14,815 nt of DNA from DATBDM01 sp036269915 (GTDB lineage: Bacteria; Actinomycetota; Thermoleophilia; Solirubrobacterales; Solirubrobacteraceae): the NCBI GenBank assembly GCA_036269915.1, contig DATBDM010000170.1:1-14815 (forward strand), in the 5' to 3' direction. Positions 7,054-12,559 of this stretch are shown one piece after another. Position 1 is the first letter of the stretch; each line of letters starts with the position of its first letter. The notes below the pieces were generated by a model. That model searched no databases and was not told where the DNA came from. It saw only the letters and a program-made list of their open reading frames with translations. A program made the translations under genes and the position numbers.

Positions 7054-7202
7054 ATGCCGGCGGCCGGCCCGCTGCACGGGTACGGCGTGGTGTCCGAGCT
7101 GCGGCGCCGCTCGGACTCGAGCTGGCGGCCGTGATGGCCTATGCGTACGGCTTCGACCGGCTGCTCGGCCTGTGGCCGCGCGGGGCTCGCGCGCTGAGCT
7201 GA
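7054..7202 (+). pseudogene. Coding remnant: PadR-like N-terminal fragment running into another frame
   Basis: The sequence ATG 7054 to TGA 7134 encodes 26 residues, MPAAGPLHGYGVVSELRRRS and on to DSSWRP, with G or C at every third position. PLHGYGVVSELRRRS resembles the first helices of PadR-type winged-helix regulators. From about 7110 the coding-like bias moves to a different frame (7113-7202) that reads ELAAVMAYAYGFDRLLGL and ends in TGA at 7200-7202, again with about 90% G/C third positions. This pattern suggests a gene that lost its middle by deletion or frameshift. Both pieces are short, so this is tentative. The two small ORFs could also be unrelated chance frames. Confidence 0.3.
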
Positions 7203-7216
7203 CGACGCCGCATCGT

Positions 7217-7222
7217 TAGGGT
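7217..7222 (+). promoter_or_regulatory. Candidate -10 element (TAGGGT) for the five-helix membrane protein
   Basis: TAGGGT fits TANNNT and lies 16 nt before ATG 7239, giving a leader of under 10 nt without a Shine-Dalgarno. No clear -35 is seen. Confidence 0.35.
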
Positions 7223-7238
7223 CTGGTCCGGTCGTCGG

Positions 7239-7730
7239 ATGCGACGTGCGATCGAGGCCCATCTCGGGACCCGGCAGGTGGCCCGGGTCATCTACGGCGC
7301 GATCATCGGGCTGGCGCTGGTCGTCGCGCTGCGCGCGCATCCGCCGTCGTCGGTGACGATGATCGGGAGCATCCTCGGCACCGCGGTCGCCGTCGCGCTC
7401 GCCGAGCTCTACAGCGAGGTGCTCGGGACGGAGACCCGCCTGCGCCGTCGCGTGGGCTGGCGGGAGATCGCGCCGCAGCTCGACGAGGTCACCGCCGTGG
7501 CGTTCGGCGTCGGCTTCCCGGCCGTGTTCTTCGTGCTCTCGGCCCTCGGGGCGATCGAGCGCGACACGGCCTTCGTCCTCGCGGAGTGGACCGGGGTCGG
7601 GCTCATCGCCTTCTACGGCTTCTGCGCCGGGCGGCTCGCGGGCCGGCCGTGGCTGGGGTCACTCGTGCACGGCCTCGCCGCCGGGGCGGTGGCCGTGGCG
7701 CTGATCATCCTCAAGGCGTTGCTGCACTGA
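7239..7730 (+). CDS. Uncharacterised five-helix integral membrane protein
   Basis: This 163-residue protein has five predicted membrane helices at about 14-33, 38-58, 84-106, 111-133 and 138-162. Between helices 2 and 3 is a basic cytoplasmic-type loop (GTETRLRRRVGWREIAPQLD). AELYSEVLG and the conserved-looking Glu56, Glu60 and Glu116 lie near or in helices. There is a faint resemblance in tone to VIT/CCC1-type transporters (YGAIIGLALVVAL, AELYSE), but not enough to name it. ATG 7239 is the first start in the frame and lacks a Shine-Dalgarno. The stop TGA (7728-7730) abuts the stop of the convergent MarR gene (TGATCA), leaving no intergenic space and no separate terminator. Confidence 0.7.
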   Translation: MRRAIEAHLGTRQVARVIYGAIIGLALVVALRAHPPSSVTMIGSILGTAVAVALAELYSEVLGTETRLRRRVGWREIAPQLDEVTAVAFGVGFPAVFFVLSALGAIERDTAFVLAEWTGVGLIAFYGFCAGRLAGRPWLGSLVHGLAAGAVAVALIILKALLH

Positions 7731-8159
7731 TCAGGCGACGTTCGCCTGCAGGCGGTCGAGCAGGCCGGCGAGCTGCTCGAGCTCGCCCTCGCCGAACCCG
7801 TCGCGCAAGCGGCGGTCGTGCGCGACGGCGACAGCGCGGAGCTTCTCGAACAGCGCCTCGCCCTCGGGCGTGAGCTCGACGAGCTGCACACGCCGGTTGG
7901 CCGGCTCGCGCCAGCGCCGGACGAGCCCCTGGGCCTCGAGCCCGTTGAGGTGGTGGGTGAGCGTGGCGCCCGTGACGCCCATCGCCTCGGCCATGCGCGA
8001 CTGCGCGCCCCACTGACCGGACCGCACGAGCAGGAGCACCTGCCAGGCCGAGGCCGACCCGCCGGCCTCGGCCATCGCGCGCTCGAACGCCTGCGAGACG
8101 GCCCGCGCCGTACGGGCCAGCCGCAGGCCGATCGGCGGGAGCTCCGGAGAACGGGTCAT
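7731..8159 (-). CDS. MarR-family transcriptional regulator
   Basis: This is a 142-residue winged-helix repressor. Helices 3 and 4 carry SRMAEAMGVTGATLTHHLNG (about 54-73) for DNA recognition. The wing is RRWREPANRRVQLVELTPEG (about 81-100), with the typical Arg/Asn-Arg-Arg and LTPEG motifs, and a C-terminal dimerisation helix follows. ATG 8159 is preferred to upstream in-frame codons because those would extend across the operator, and because TACGAT (8166-8171, minus) lies 6 nt before it. The gene is divergent from a DUF1707-MFS efflux operon and almost certainly represses it and itself through the half-sites at 8186-8206. MarR proteins with this layout are usually released by the small molecules that the pump exports; the ligand is unknown. 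Confidence 0.92.
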   Translation of the reverse strand: MTRSPELPPIGLRLARTARAVSQAFERAMAEAGGSASAWQVLLLVRSGQWGAQSRMAEAMGVTGATLTHHLNGLEAQGLVRRWREPANRRVQLVELTPEGEALFEKLRAVAVAHDRRLRDGFGEGELEQLAGLLDRLQANVA

Positions 8160-8165
8160 GGCGGC

Positions 8166-8171
8166 ATCGTA
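8166..8171 (-). promoter_or_regulatory. Candidate -10 element (TACGAT) for the marR gene
   Basis: TACGAT on the minus strand (four of six matches to TATAAT) lies 6 nt before ATG 8159, implying a leaderless transcript. With a 17-bp spacer its -35 would lie at 8189-8194, inside the MarR half-sites, which fits autorepression. Confidence 0.5.
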
Positions 8172-8180
8172 CCAGAGCGT

Positions 8181-8209
8181 TTGACATCTAAGCTTTAGAT
8201 ATCTAACGT
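8181..8209 (+). promoter_or_regulatory. Sigma-70-type promoter of the DUF1707-MFS operon
   Basis: A perfect -35 TTGACA (8181-8186) and TAACGT (8204-8209, TANNNT) are separated by exactly 17 bp. The predicted start is near 8216, giving a leader of about 24 nt that contains the GGAGG ribosome site (8229-8233) 6 nt before ATG 8240. Confidence 0.8.
8186..8206. promoter_or_regulatory. MarR operator: three ATCTAA half-sites in the promoter spacer
   Basis: ATCTAA (8186-8191), its complement TTAGAT (8195-8200) and a second ATCTAA (8201-8206) lie side by side. They make one dyad with a 3-bp spacer and one perfect 12-bp palindrome (TTAGATATCTAA). This AT-rich island lies between and across the -35 and -10 of the efflux promoter and over the -35 position of marR. 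It is the obvious MarR binding site; binding is inferred. Confidence 0.75.
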
Positions 8210-8239
8210 TCCTGTCGTCCACCGACCTGGAGGCCCCTG

Positions 8240-8608
8240 ATGTCATCCGAATCGATCCGCGTCGGCGACCGCGAGCGCGCGGACGCCGCCGAGCGCCTCT
8301 CCGCGCACGCCGCGGCCGGGCGCCTCACCGTCGACGAGCTCGAGGAGCGCCTCGAGCGCGCCGAGCGCGCCGTGGTGGCGAGCGACCTGCGCGCGCTCGA
8401 GGCCGACCTGCCTGCGCCCGTGACGCCGGCGCGACGGCGGCCGGGGTGGTCGCCGTCGCTCGCCGCGCTCGCGCTGGCGTGCGTCGCGGCGACCGTGCTC
8501 GCCTCGCTCGCCGTCGGCCACCCGTTCCCGCCCCTGCTGCTCGTCGCACTGCTGCTGTGGCGCGTCGGGTGGCGCCCGCACCGCTTCGCCCCGAGGAGGC
8601 TCCGATGA
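8240..8608 (+). CDS. DUF1707 (SHOCT-like) domain membrane protein
   Basis: This 122-residue protein starts with a DUF1707 module (about 5-57): IRVGDRERADAAERLSAHAA, then the GRLTVDELEERLERA segment, ending in ALEADLP. The module is a short helical domain common at the N-terminus of actinobacterial membrane proteins and of unknown biochemical function. One or two membrane helices follow (about 69-91 and 94-108), then a basic C-terminus. A GGAGG site lies 6 nt before ATG 8240. The gene is first in an operon under the MarR-controlled promoter, and its stop overlaps the MFS start as ATGA. Tight coupling suggests it assists or modulates the exporter, for example as an accessory subunit; this is inference. 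Confidence 0.82.
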   Translation: MSSESIRVGDRERADAAERLSAHAAAGRLTVDELEERLERAERAVVASDLRALEADLPAPVTPARRRPGWSPSLAALALACVAATVLASLAVGHPFPPLLLVALLLWRVGWRPHRFAPRRLR

Positions 8609-9978
8609 CCATCGACCGCCGAATCGCCGTCCCCTTCGCCGCGATCGTCCTCGCGATGCTGCCGGCGGTGCTCGACCAGACGATCCTGGCGACGGCGCTG
8701 CCGACCATCGCCTCGGACCTCGGGCGCCTCACCGACGTCTCCTGGGTCGTCACCGCGTACGTGGTCGCGGCGGCCGCGACGACGCCGCTGTGGGGCAAGC
8801 TGGGCGACCGCCACGGCCGCAAGCGGCTGCTCCAGGCGGCGCTCGCGTTGTTCCTCGCGACGTCCGCGCTGTGCGGGCTCGCGCAGTCGATCACGACGCT
8901 GGTCGTCGCGCGCCTGGTGCAGGGCGTCGGCGCCGGCGGGCTGATGACGCTCGCCATGGCCGCCGTCGGCGACCTGGTCTCGCCGCGCGAGCGGGCGCGC
9001 TACCAGGGCACGATCGCGGCGACCTTCGCGGTCGCGACCGTGGTCGGGCCGGTCCTGGGCGGCCTGCTCGTCGACCACGCGAGCTGGCGCTGGGTCTTCT
9101 ACGTCAACCTGCCGCTCGGCCTCGCGGCGCTCGCCGGGCTCGAGCTGCGGCTGCCGGCGCCGCGGCTCGACCGGCCGGCGCAGCGGCTCGACGCGTTCGG
9201 CGCCGCGCTGCTCGCCGTCGCCACCGGCGCGTTCATGCTGGCCTGCATCTGGGGCGGGACGCGCTACGCCTGGGGATCGGCCGCGATCGTCGGGCTGTTC
9301 GCCGTCGCGCTCGGCGTCGGCGGCGCGCTGGTCGCACGCGAGCGCCGCGCGGCGGATCCGATCGTGCCGCTGGACCTGCTGCGCACGCGGACCGTCGCGC
9401 TGTCGAGCGCCGCGCTGTTCCTGGCCACCGGCGCGCTGTTCGCGATCAACGTCTTCGTGCCGCTGTTCCTGCAGCGCACGACCGGCGCCACGCCGACCGA
9501 GGCCGGGCTGCTGCTCGTGCCGGCGATGCTCGGCATCACGCTGTCGACGAACCTGGCCGGCCGCGCGATCTCGCGCACCGGGCGCTACAAGCGCTACCCG
9601 GTGATCGGGCTCGGGCTGATGACCGGCGCGCTCGTGCTGCTGGCGGTCGTGGCCGGGCATCCCTCGCGGCTCGCGACCGGGCTCTGCCTCGCCGTCTTCG
9701 GCCTCGGCTTCGGCGTCGTCGGGCAGGTGCTGATCGTCGCCGTGCAGGGGAGCGTCGACCCGCGCCGGCTCGGTGTCGCCATGGCGACCACGAGCTTCTT
9801 CCGCGCGCTCGGCGGCGCGGTCGGCGCGGCCGCCCTCGGCGCCGTGTTCGCCGCGCGCGCCGCCGACGGGATCGTCGGCGCCGTGCAGCTCGTCTTCCTC
9901 GTCGCCGCGCCGCTCGCCGCGATCGCCCTGCTCGTCGTCCTGCGCATCGAGGAACGGCCGCTGCCCACCCGCGGGTGA
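8605..9978 (+). CDS. MFS multidrug exporter, DHA2 (EmrB/QacA) family
   Basis: This 457-residue transporter of the drug:H+ antiporter-2 type moves hydrophobic compounds out using proton influx. Motif D1 with the membrane Asp is LDQTILATALPTIA (about 23-36); motif A is GKLGDRHGRKR (about 64-74); motif C is GPVLGG in helix 5. The length and hydrophobic pattern fit about 14 helices. GAGGAGG (8593-8599) lies 5 nt before ATG 8605, and the start overlaps the DUF1707 stop. With the divergent MarR gene this is a classic substrate-inducible efflux cassette. The exported compound cannot be inferred. No terminator is obvious in the 57 bp before the next gene. Confidence 0.93.
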   Translation: MTIDRRIAVPFAAIVLAMLPAVLDQTILATALPTIASDLGRLTDVSWVVTAYVVAAAATTPLWGKLGDRHGRKRLLQAALALFLATSALCGLAQSITTLVVARLVQGVGAGGLMTLAMAAVGDLVSPRERARYQGTIAATFAVATVVGPVLGGLLVDHASWRWVFYVNLPLGLAALAGLELRLPAPRLDRPAQRLDAFGAALLAVATGAFMLACIWGGTRYAWGSAAIVGLFAVALGVGGALVARERRAADPIVPLDLLRTRTVALSSAALFLATGALFAINVFVPLFLQRTTGATPTEAGLLLVPAMLGITLSTNLAGRAISRTGRYKRYPVIGLGLMTGALVLLAVVAGHPSRLATGLCLAVFGLGFGVVGQVLIVAVQGSVDPRRLGVAMATTSFFRALGGAVGAAALGAVFAARAADGIVGAVQLVFLVAAPLAAIALLVVLRIEERPLPTRG

Positions 9979-10022
9979 GCCCGCTGGACGGATTGGCGGT
10001 TCGTCTCGTCGCTGCGCGGGGG

Positions 10023-10028
10023 TACCGT
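10023..10028 (+). promoter_or_regulatory. Candidate -10 element (TACCGT) for the small protein at 10036
   Basis: TACCGT lies 7 nt before ATG 10036 with no Shine-Dalgarno between, implying a leaderless message. The same hexamer serves the dioxygenase gene. No strong -35 is seen. Confidence 0.4.
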
Positions 10029-10035
10029 GGTTGCC

Positions 10036-10470
10036 ATGCACAACGGCCGCATCGAGACCTCGAGGGACCTGGACGGCCACGCCGTCGTCCTCGCGTGCCT
10101 CGATCTCACCGGCGAGGAGGCGCTCGCCGCCGCCCACGTGATGGCCGCCGTCCGCCGCGAGCGTTACGCCATCGCCGAGATGGGGACGGACGACGTGCTC
10201 GCCATGCGCGAGCTCACCGCGCTCGCGGACGAGCTCGCGCACGTCGGCGAGGGGCACGCGATCTCGCTCGTCCTCAAGGCCGCCCGGCTGACCGCGCTGC
10301 GCGACGCGCTCGACGCGTTCGTCACCGAGCGCGACGAGGCGGAGTGGCTGCGCGAGGAGGATCGCGAACCCCTGGCGATCGCCCGCGCGCTGCTGTGGCC
10401 GGTGAGCGATCTCTGCGGGGACGCGGTGCGCGCCGCGCTGAGCGCGCACGACACGCCCACCGCGGGCTGA
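10036..10470 (+). CDS. Unrecognised 144-residue soluble protein
   Basis: No family is recognised. The protein opens with a short polar strand region (MHNGRIETSRDLDGHAVVLA). The rest is mainly amphipathic helix rich in Ala, Glu and Arg (AAAHVMAAVRRERYAIAEMG, MRELTALADELAHV, LRDALDAFVTERDEAEWLRE). It has no signal peptide or membrane segment. Conspicuous residues are Cys and Trp in LLWPVSDLCGD near the C-terminus. An in-frame GTG at 10027 could add three residues, but that overlaps the likely -10, so ATG 10036 is chosen. Codon bias is strongly typical of the genome, so it is a real gene. It lies between the efflux operon and the dyad-flanked repeat-protein gene, with no evident functional link to either. 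Confidence 0.7.
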   Translation: MHNGRIETSRDLDGHAVVLACLDLTGEEALAAAHVMAAVRRERYAIAEMGTDDVLAMRELTALADELAHVGEGHAISLVLKAARLTALRDALDAFVTERDEAEWLREEDREPLAIARALLWPVSDLCGDAVRAALSAHDTPTAG

Positions 10471-10485
10471 GAAAAGTCCCACTCG

Positions 10486-10519
10486 GCTCCAACCTGCGCC
10501 CACAGGGCGGCGTTGGAGC
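10486..10519 (+). promoter_or_regulatory. Dyad A: CTCCAACC-N16-CGTTGGAG before the repeat-protein gene
   Basis: Arms GCTCCAAC (10486-10493) and GTTGGAGC (10512-10519) are perfect complements. An inner stem CGCCC/GGGCG (10497-10501, 10505-10509) makes one long hairpin. Read as DNA, CCAACC and CGTT with a 16-bp spacer look like an ECF -35/-10 pair placed about 8 nt before ATG 10523. Read as RNA, the 3' arm holds a GGAG ribosome site 4 nt before the ATG. Dyad B at 10981-11015 repeats the outer arms. Confidence 0.6.
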
Positions 10520-10522
10520 GGC

Positions 10523-10945
10523 ATGAAGAAGACCCTCACCCTGCTCACCGTCGCGGGCGTCACCGCCGCGATCGCCGCTGCTCCTGCCGGTGCGGCCAAG
10601 CCGGCGACCCCGAAGGCGCCCTCGGCCTCGAAGCAGTGCAAGACCGAGAAGACGGCGATGGGCGCGGCGACGTTCAAGCTGACCTACGGCACGAACGCCA
10701 ACCGCTCGAACGCCATGGGCAAGTGCGTCTCCCAGCAGCGCAGCGACAAGGCGAAGACGGCCAAGGAGGTCAAGGCCGACACCACCGCCGAGATCAACGC
10801 CGCCAAGACCTGCAAGACCGAGAAGCAGGCCGATCCCGAGGCGTTCGCCACGAAGTACGGCACCAACGCCAACCATCGCAACGCCTTCGGCAAGTGCGTC
10901 TCGGCGACGGCCAAGCAGAAGTCCGAGGACAGCTCCGCGAGCTGA
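10523..10945 (+). CDS. Secreted four-cysteine protein with two YGTNAN repeats
   Basis: This 140-residue protein has a clear signal peptide (MKKTLTLLTVAGVTAAIAAA, cleavage near AGAA at 22-25). The mature part contains two copies of a roughly 33-residue unit. Repeat 1 (about 37-70) has QCKTEK, YGTNANRSNAMGKCVS. Repeat 2 (about 95-127) has TCKTEK, FATKYGTNANHRNAFGKCVS. Each repeat holds two Cys 28-29 residues apart (39/68 and 97/125), so one disulfide per repeat is likely after export. The linker and tail are Lys/Ala/Ser rich and very soluble. I recall similar 'YGTNANxxNAFGKCVS' repeats in Thermoleophilia proteins of unknown function. The gene is flanked by the matching dyads A and B, which links it to the downstream membrane-tethered sigma factor as a likely regulon member. 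Confidence 0.8.
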   Translation: MKKTLTLLTVAGVTAAIAAAPAGAAKPATPKAPSASKQCKTEKTAMGAATFKLTYGTNANRSNAMGKCVSQQRSDKAKTAKEVKADTTAEINAAKTCKTEKQADPEAFATKYGTNANHRNAFGKCVSATAKQKSEDSSAS

Positions 10946-10980
10946 TCAGGAGCCCGTGGGGCGCCGACGTGCCAGCATGT

Positions 10981-11015
10981 CCCTCCAACCGCCGCCTGCG
11001 CGGCGCGTTGGAGGG
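10981..11015 (+). promoter_or_regulatory. Dyad B: CTCCAACC-N15-CGTTGGAG before the sigma/anti-sigma fusion gene
   Basis: Arms CCCTCCAAC (10981-10989) and GTTGGAGGG (11007-11015) are perfectly complementary, with an inner stem CGCCGC/GCGGCG (10990-10995, 11000-11005), a CTGC loop and one bulged C. The outer eight bases of each arm match dyad A. CCAACC-N15-CGTT resembles an ECF promoter about 18 nt before ATG 11027, suggesting autogenous control. As RNA, the 3' arm contains GGAGGGG 10 nt before the ATG. It could also act as a terminator for the repeat-protein gene, though it lacks a T-run. Confidence 0.6.
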
Positions 11016-11026
11016 GATGCCGCCGT

Positions 11027-12559
11027 ATGGACGCAGCCGCACTGCCTGTCGCAGGACGCCGCCGAGGGGCTCGGGCGCTGCTGCGTGCCGCCGGCGACGA
11101 GCGCCTCGTCGCCCGGCTGCGCGCGGGTGACGACGCCGCCTTCGAGGTCATCTACGACCGCCATCACCGTGACCTGCTCGCCTTCTGCCGCCACATGCTC
11201 GGCAGCCGTGAGGAGGCGGAGGACGCGCTGCAGCTCGTGTTCCTCTCGATGCACCGTCACCTGCGCACCGATGACCGCCCGGTCCACCTCAAGCCCTGGC
11301 TCTACGCCGTCGCGCGCAACCGCTGCCTCTCGGTCCTGCGCGCGCGTCGCGAGGCGGTCGCGCTCGACGACGTGCGCGAGCCCTCGACCGACGGCCTTGC
11401 GGTGGCCGACGAGGTCGAGCGCCGGCAGGACCTCAAGGCGATGCTGGCCGACCTCGGCGACCTGCCCGACGAGCAGCGCGCCGCCCTGCTGCTCTCCGAG
11501 CTCGGCGGCCTCTCGCATGACGACATCGCCGAGGTCCTCGACGTGCGCCGGGCCAAGGTCAAGGCGCTGGTCTTCCAGGCGCGGGAGTCGCTGATGAGCG
11601 CGCGCAGCGCCCGCGAGGTCGACTGCCGCGAGATCCGCGAGCAGCTGGCGACCCTGCGCGGCGCCGCGCTGCGCCGGACGACGCTGCGGCGGCACGTCGC
11701 GACGTGCCCCGGCTGCGCGGCGTTCAAGGCCGAGGTCAGGCGCCAGCGGAGCGCGCTCGCGCTGATCCTGCCGGTCGTGCCGCTCAAGAAGGGCGTGCTG
11801 GCCGGGATCCTCGGAGGGGGAGGCGGGGGCGCGGCGGCGAGCGGCGGCGGCGTCGCCGCGACCGCGAGCGGCGGTGGGGTCCTGGGAGGGAGCCTCGTCA
11901 CCAAGGCGCTCGTCACGGTGGCGATCGCGGGCGGCGCCGCTGGGGGCGGCGCCGCGGTCGTGCACGAGGTCGCGCGCGAGGGTGGTGCGCCGGAGCCCGC
12001 GGCCGCGGCCGCGCCGGCCCACGCTGGACAAGGCCGTGGCTCGGCCGCTGCCGGCGCGCGCGCGGCGGCGTCGGCGTCCACCGCCCGGGCGACGACCCGA
12101 CCGGAAGGGGCCGCCGCCACCGGGCGAGCGCACGCCGCGAAGTCGCGCCGGGGGAGCGCGAAGGGGCGTGCGCTGGGTCGCGAGCGCGCGGCCGCGGGCA
12201 AGCGGGGCTCGACACCCGCTGCCCGCGGCCGTGCGAGCGCGCCGGGGCAGCTCGCCAAGTCCTCGCCGACCGGCGGCGCCGCGAAGGCGCAGGGCGTGGG
12301 GGCGACGCGGGCGAACCCGGCGCCGACGACGCCGCGCCGCGCGACCGCGCCGGGTCGTACCCGGAGCGCGCCCGCGCCGGGGCAGGTCAAGCGCGCGGCG
12401 ACGGCGCCCGCGAAGCAGGCCGCGCCCGTCCACCCGGCGAAGCCCGTCACAGCGCAGGTCAAGCCGGCGAAGCCGGACAAGGCGAATCCGTGTGCCGGCG
12501 GACACAGTTGCGCCTCAGATGCATCCGATGGAGGTGCAGCCGCGCAGTACCACCCATGA
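11027..12559 (+). CDS. ECF sigma factor fused to zinc-finger anti-sigma-like segment, membrane helix and long basic tail
   Basis: This 510-residue protein begins as an ECF sigma factor. Region 2 is at about 36-110 (AFEVIYDRHHRDLLAFCRHM, EEAEDALQLVFLSM, LKPWLYAVARNRCLSVLRAR). Region 4 is at about 141-190 (LPDEQRAALLLSELGGLSHD, then VRRAKVKALVFQARESL). Immediately after it, Cys200 and the motif HVATCPGC (His223, Cys227, Cys230) match the zf-HC2 zinc-binding fold of anti-sigma factors. A hydrophobic Gly/Ala segment follows, with the best helix at about 288-312. A tail of about 195 residues rich in Ala, Pro, Arg and Lys has only two late Cys (488, 495; CAGGHSC). ATG 11027 is the only good start in frame. 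The layout recalls actinobacterial ECF groups with C-terminal membrane extensions such as ECF52/ECF53. The stop overlaps the lipoprotein start (ATGA). Confidence 0.87.
   Translation: MDAAALPVAGRRRGARALLRAAGDERLVARLRAGDDAAFEVIYDRHHRDLLAFCRHMLGSREEAEDALQLVFLSMHRHLRTDDRPVHLKPWLYAVARNRCLSVLRARREAVALDDVREPSTDGLAVADEVERRQDLKAMLADLGDLPDEQRAALLLSELGGLSHDDIAEVLDVRRAKVKALVFQARESLMSARSAREVDCREIREQLATLRGAALRRTTLRRHVATCPGCAAFKAEVRRQRSALALILPVVPLKKGVLAGILGGGGGGAAASGGGVAATASGGGVLGGSLVTKALVTVAIAGGAAGGGAAVVHEVAREGGAPEPAAAAAPAHAGQGRGSAAAGARAAASASTARATTRPEGAAATGRAHAAKSRRGSAKGRALGRERAAAGKRGSTPAARGRASAPGQLAKSSPTGGAAKAQGVGATRANPAPTTPRRATAPGRTRSAPAPGQVKRAATAPAKQAAPVHPAKPVTAQVKPAKPDKANPCAGGHSCASDASDGGAAAQYHP

Noticed and set aside
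10486..10519. Dyad A as a simple terminator for the gene ending at 10470
   Set aside because: There is no T-run after the stem, its arms recur before another gene, and the 3' arm sits 3 nt from a start codon, which favours a promoter or translational control element.
8203..10677. Minus-strand 824-codon open frame opposite the MFS operon
   Set aside because: It is antisense to well-supported DUF1707, MFS and other genes, and its translation is Arg/Gly/Asp/Gln repeats with no domain, typical of a GC-rich shadow frame.
11817..12490. The GC-rich, Ala/Gly/Pro-coding 3' half of the sigma gene as a frameshift artefact
   Set aside because: The frame stays open to a stop that exactly overlaps the next start (ATGA), and third-position bias stays high, so a genuine long tail is more likely than a read-through error.
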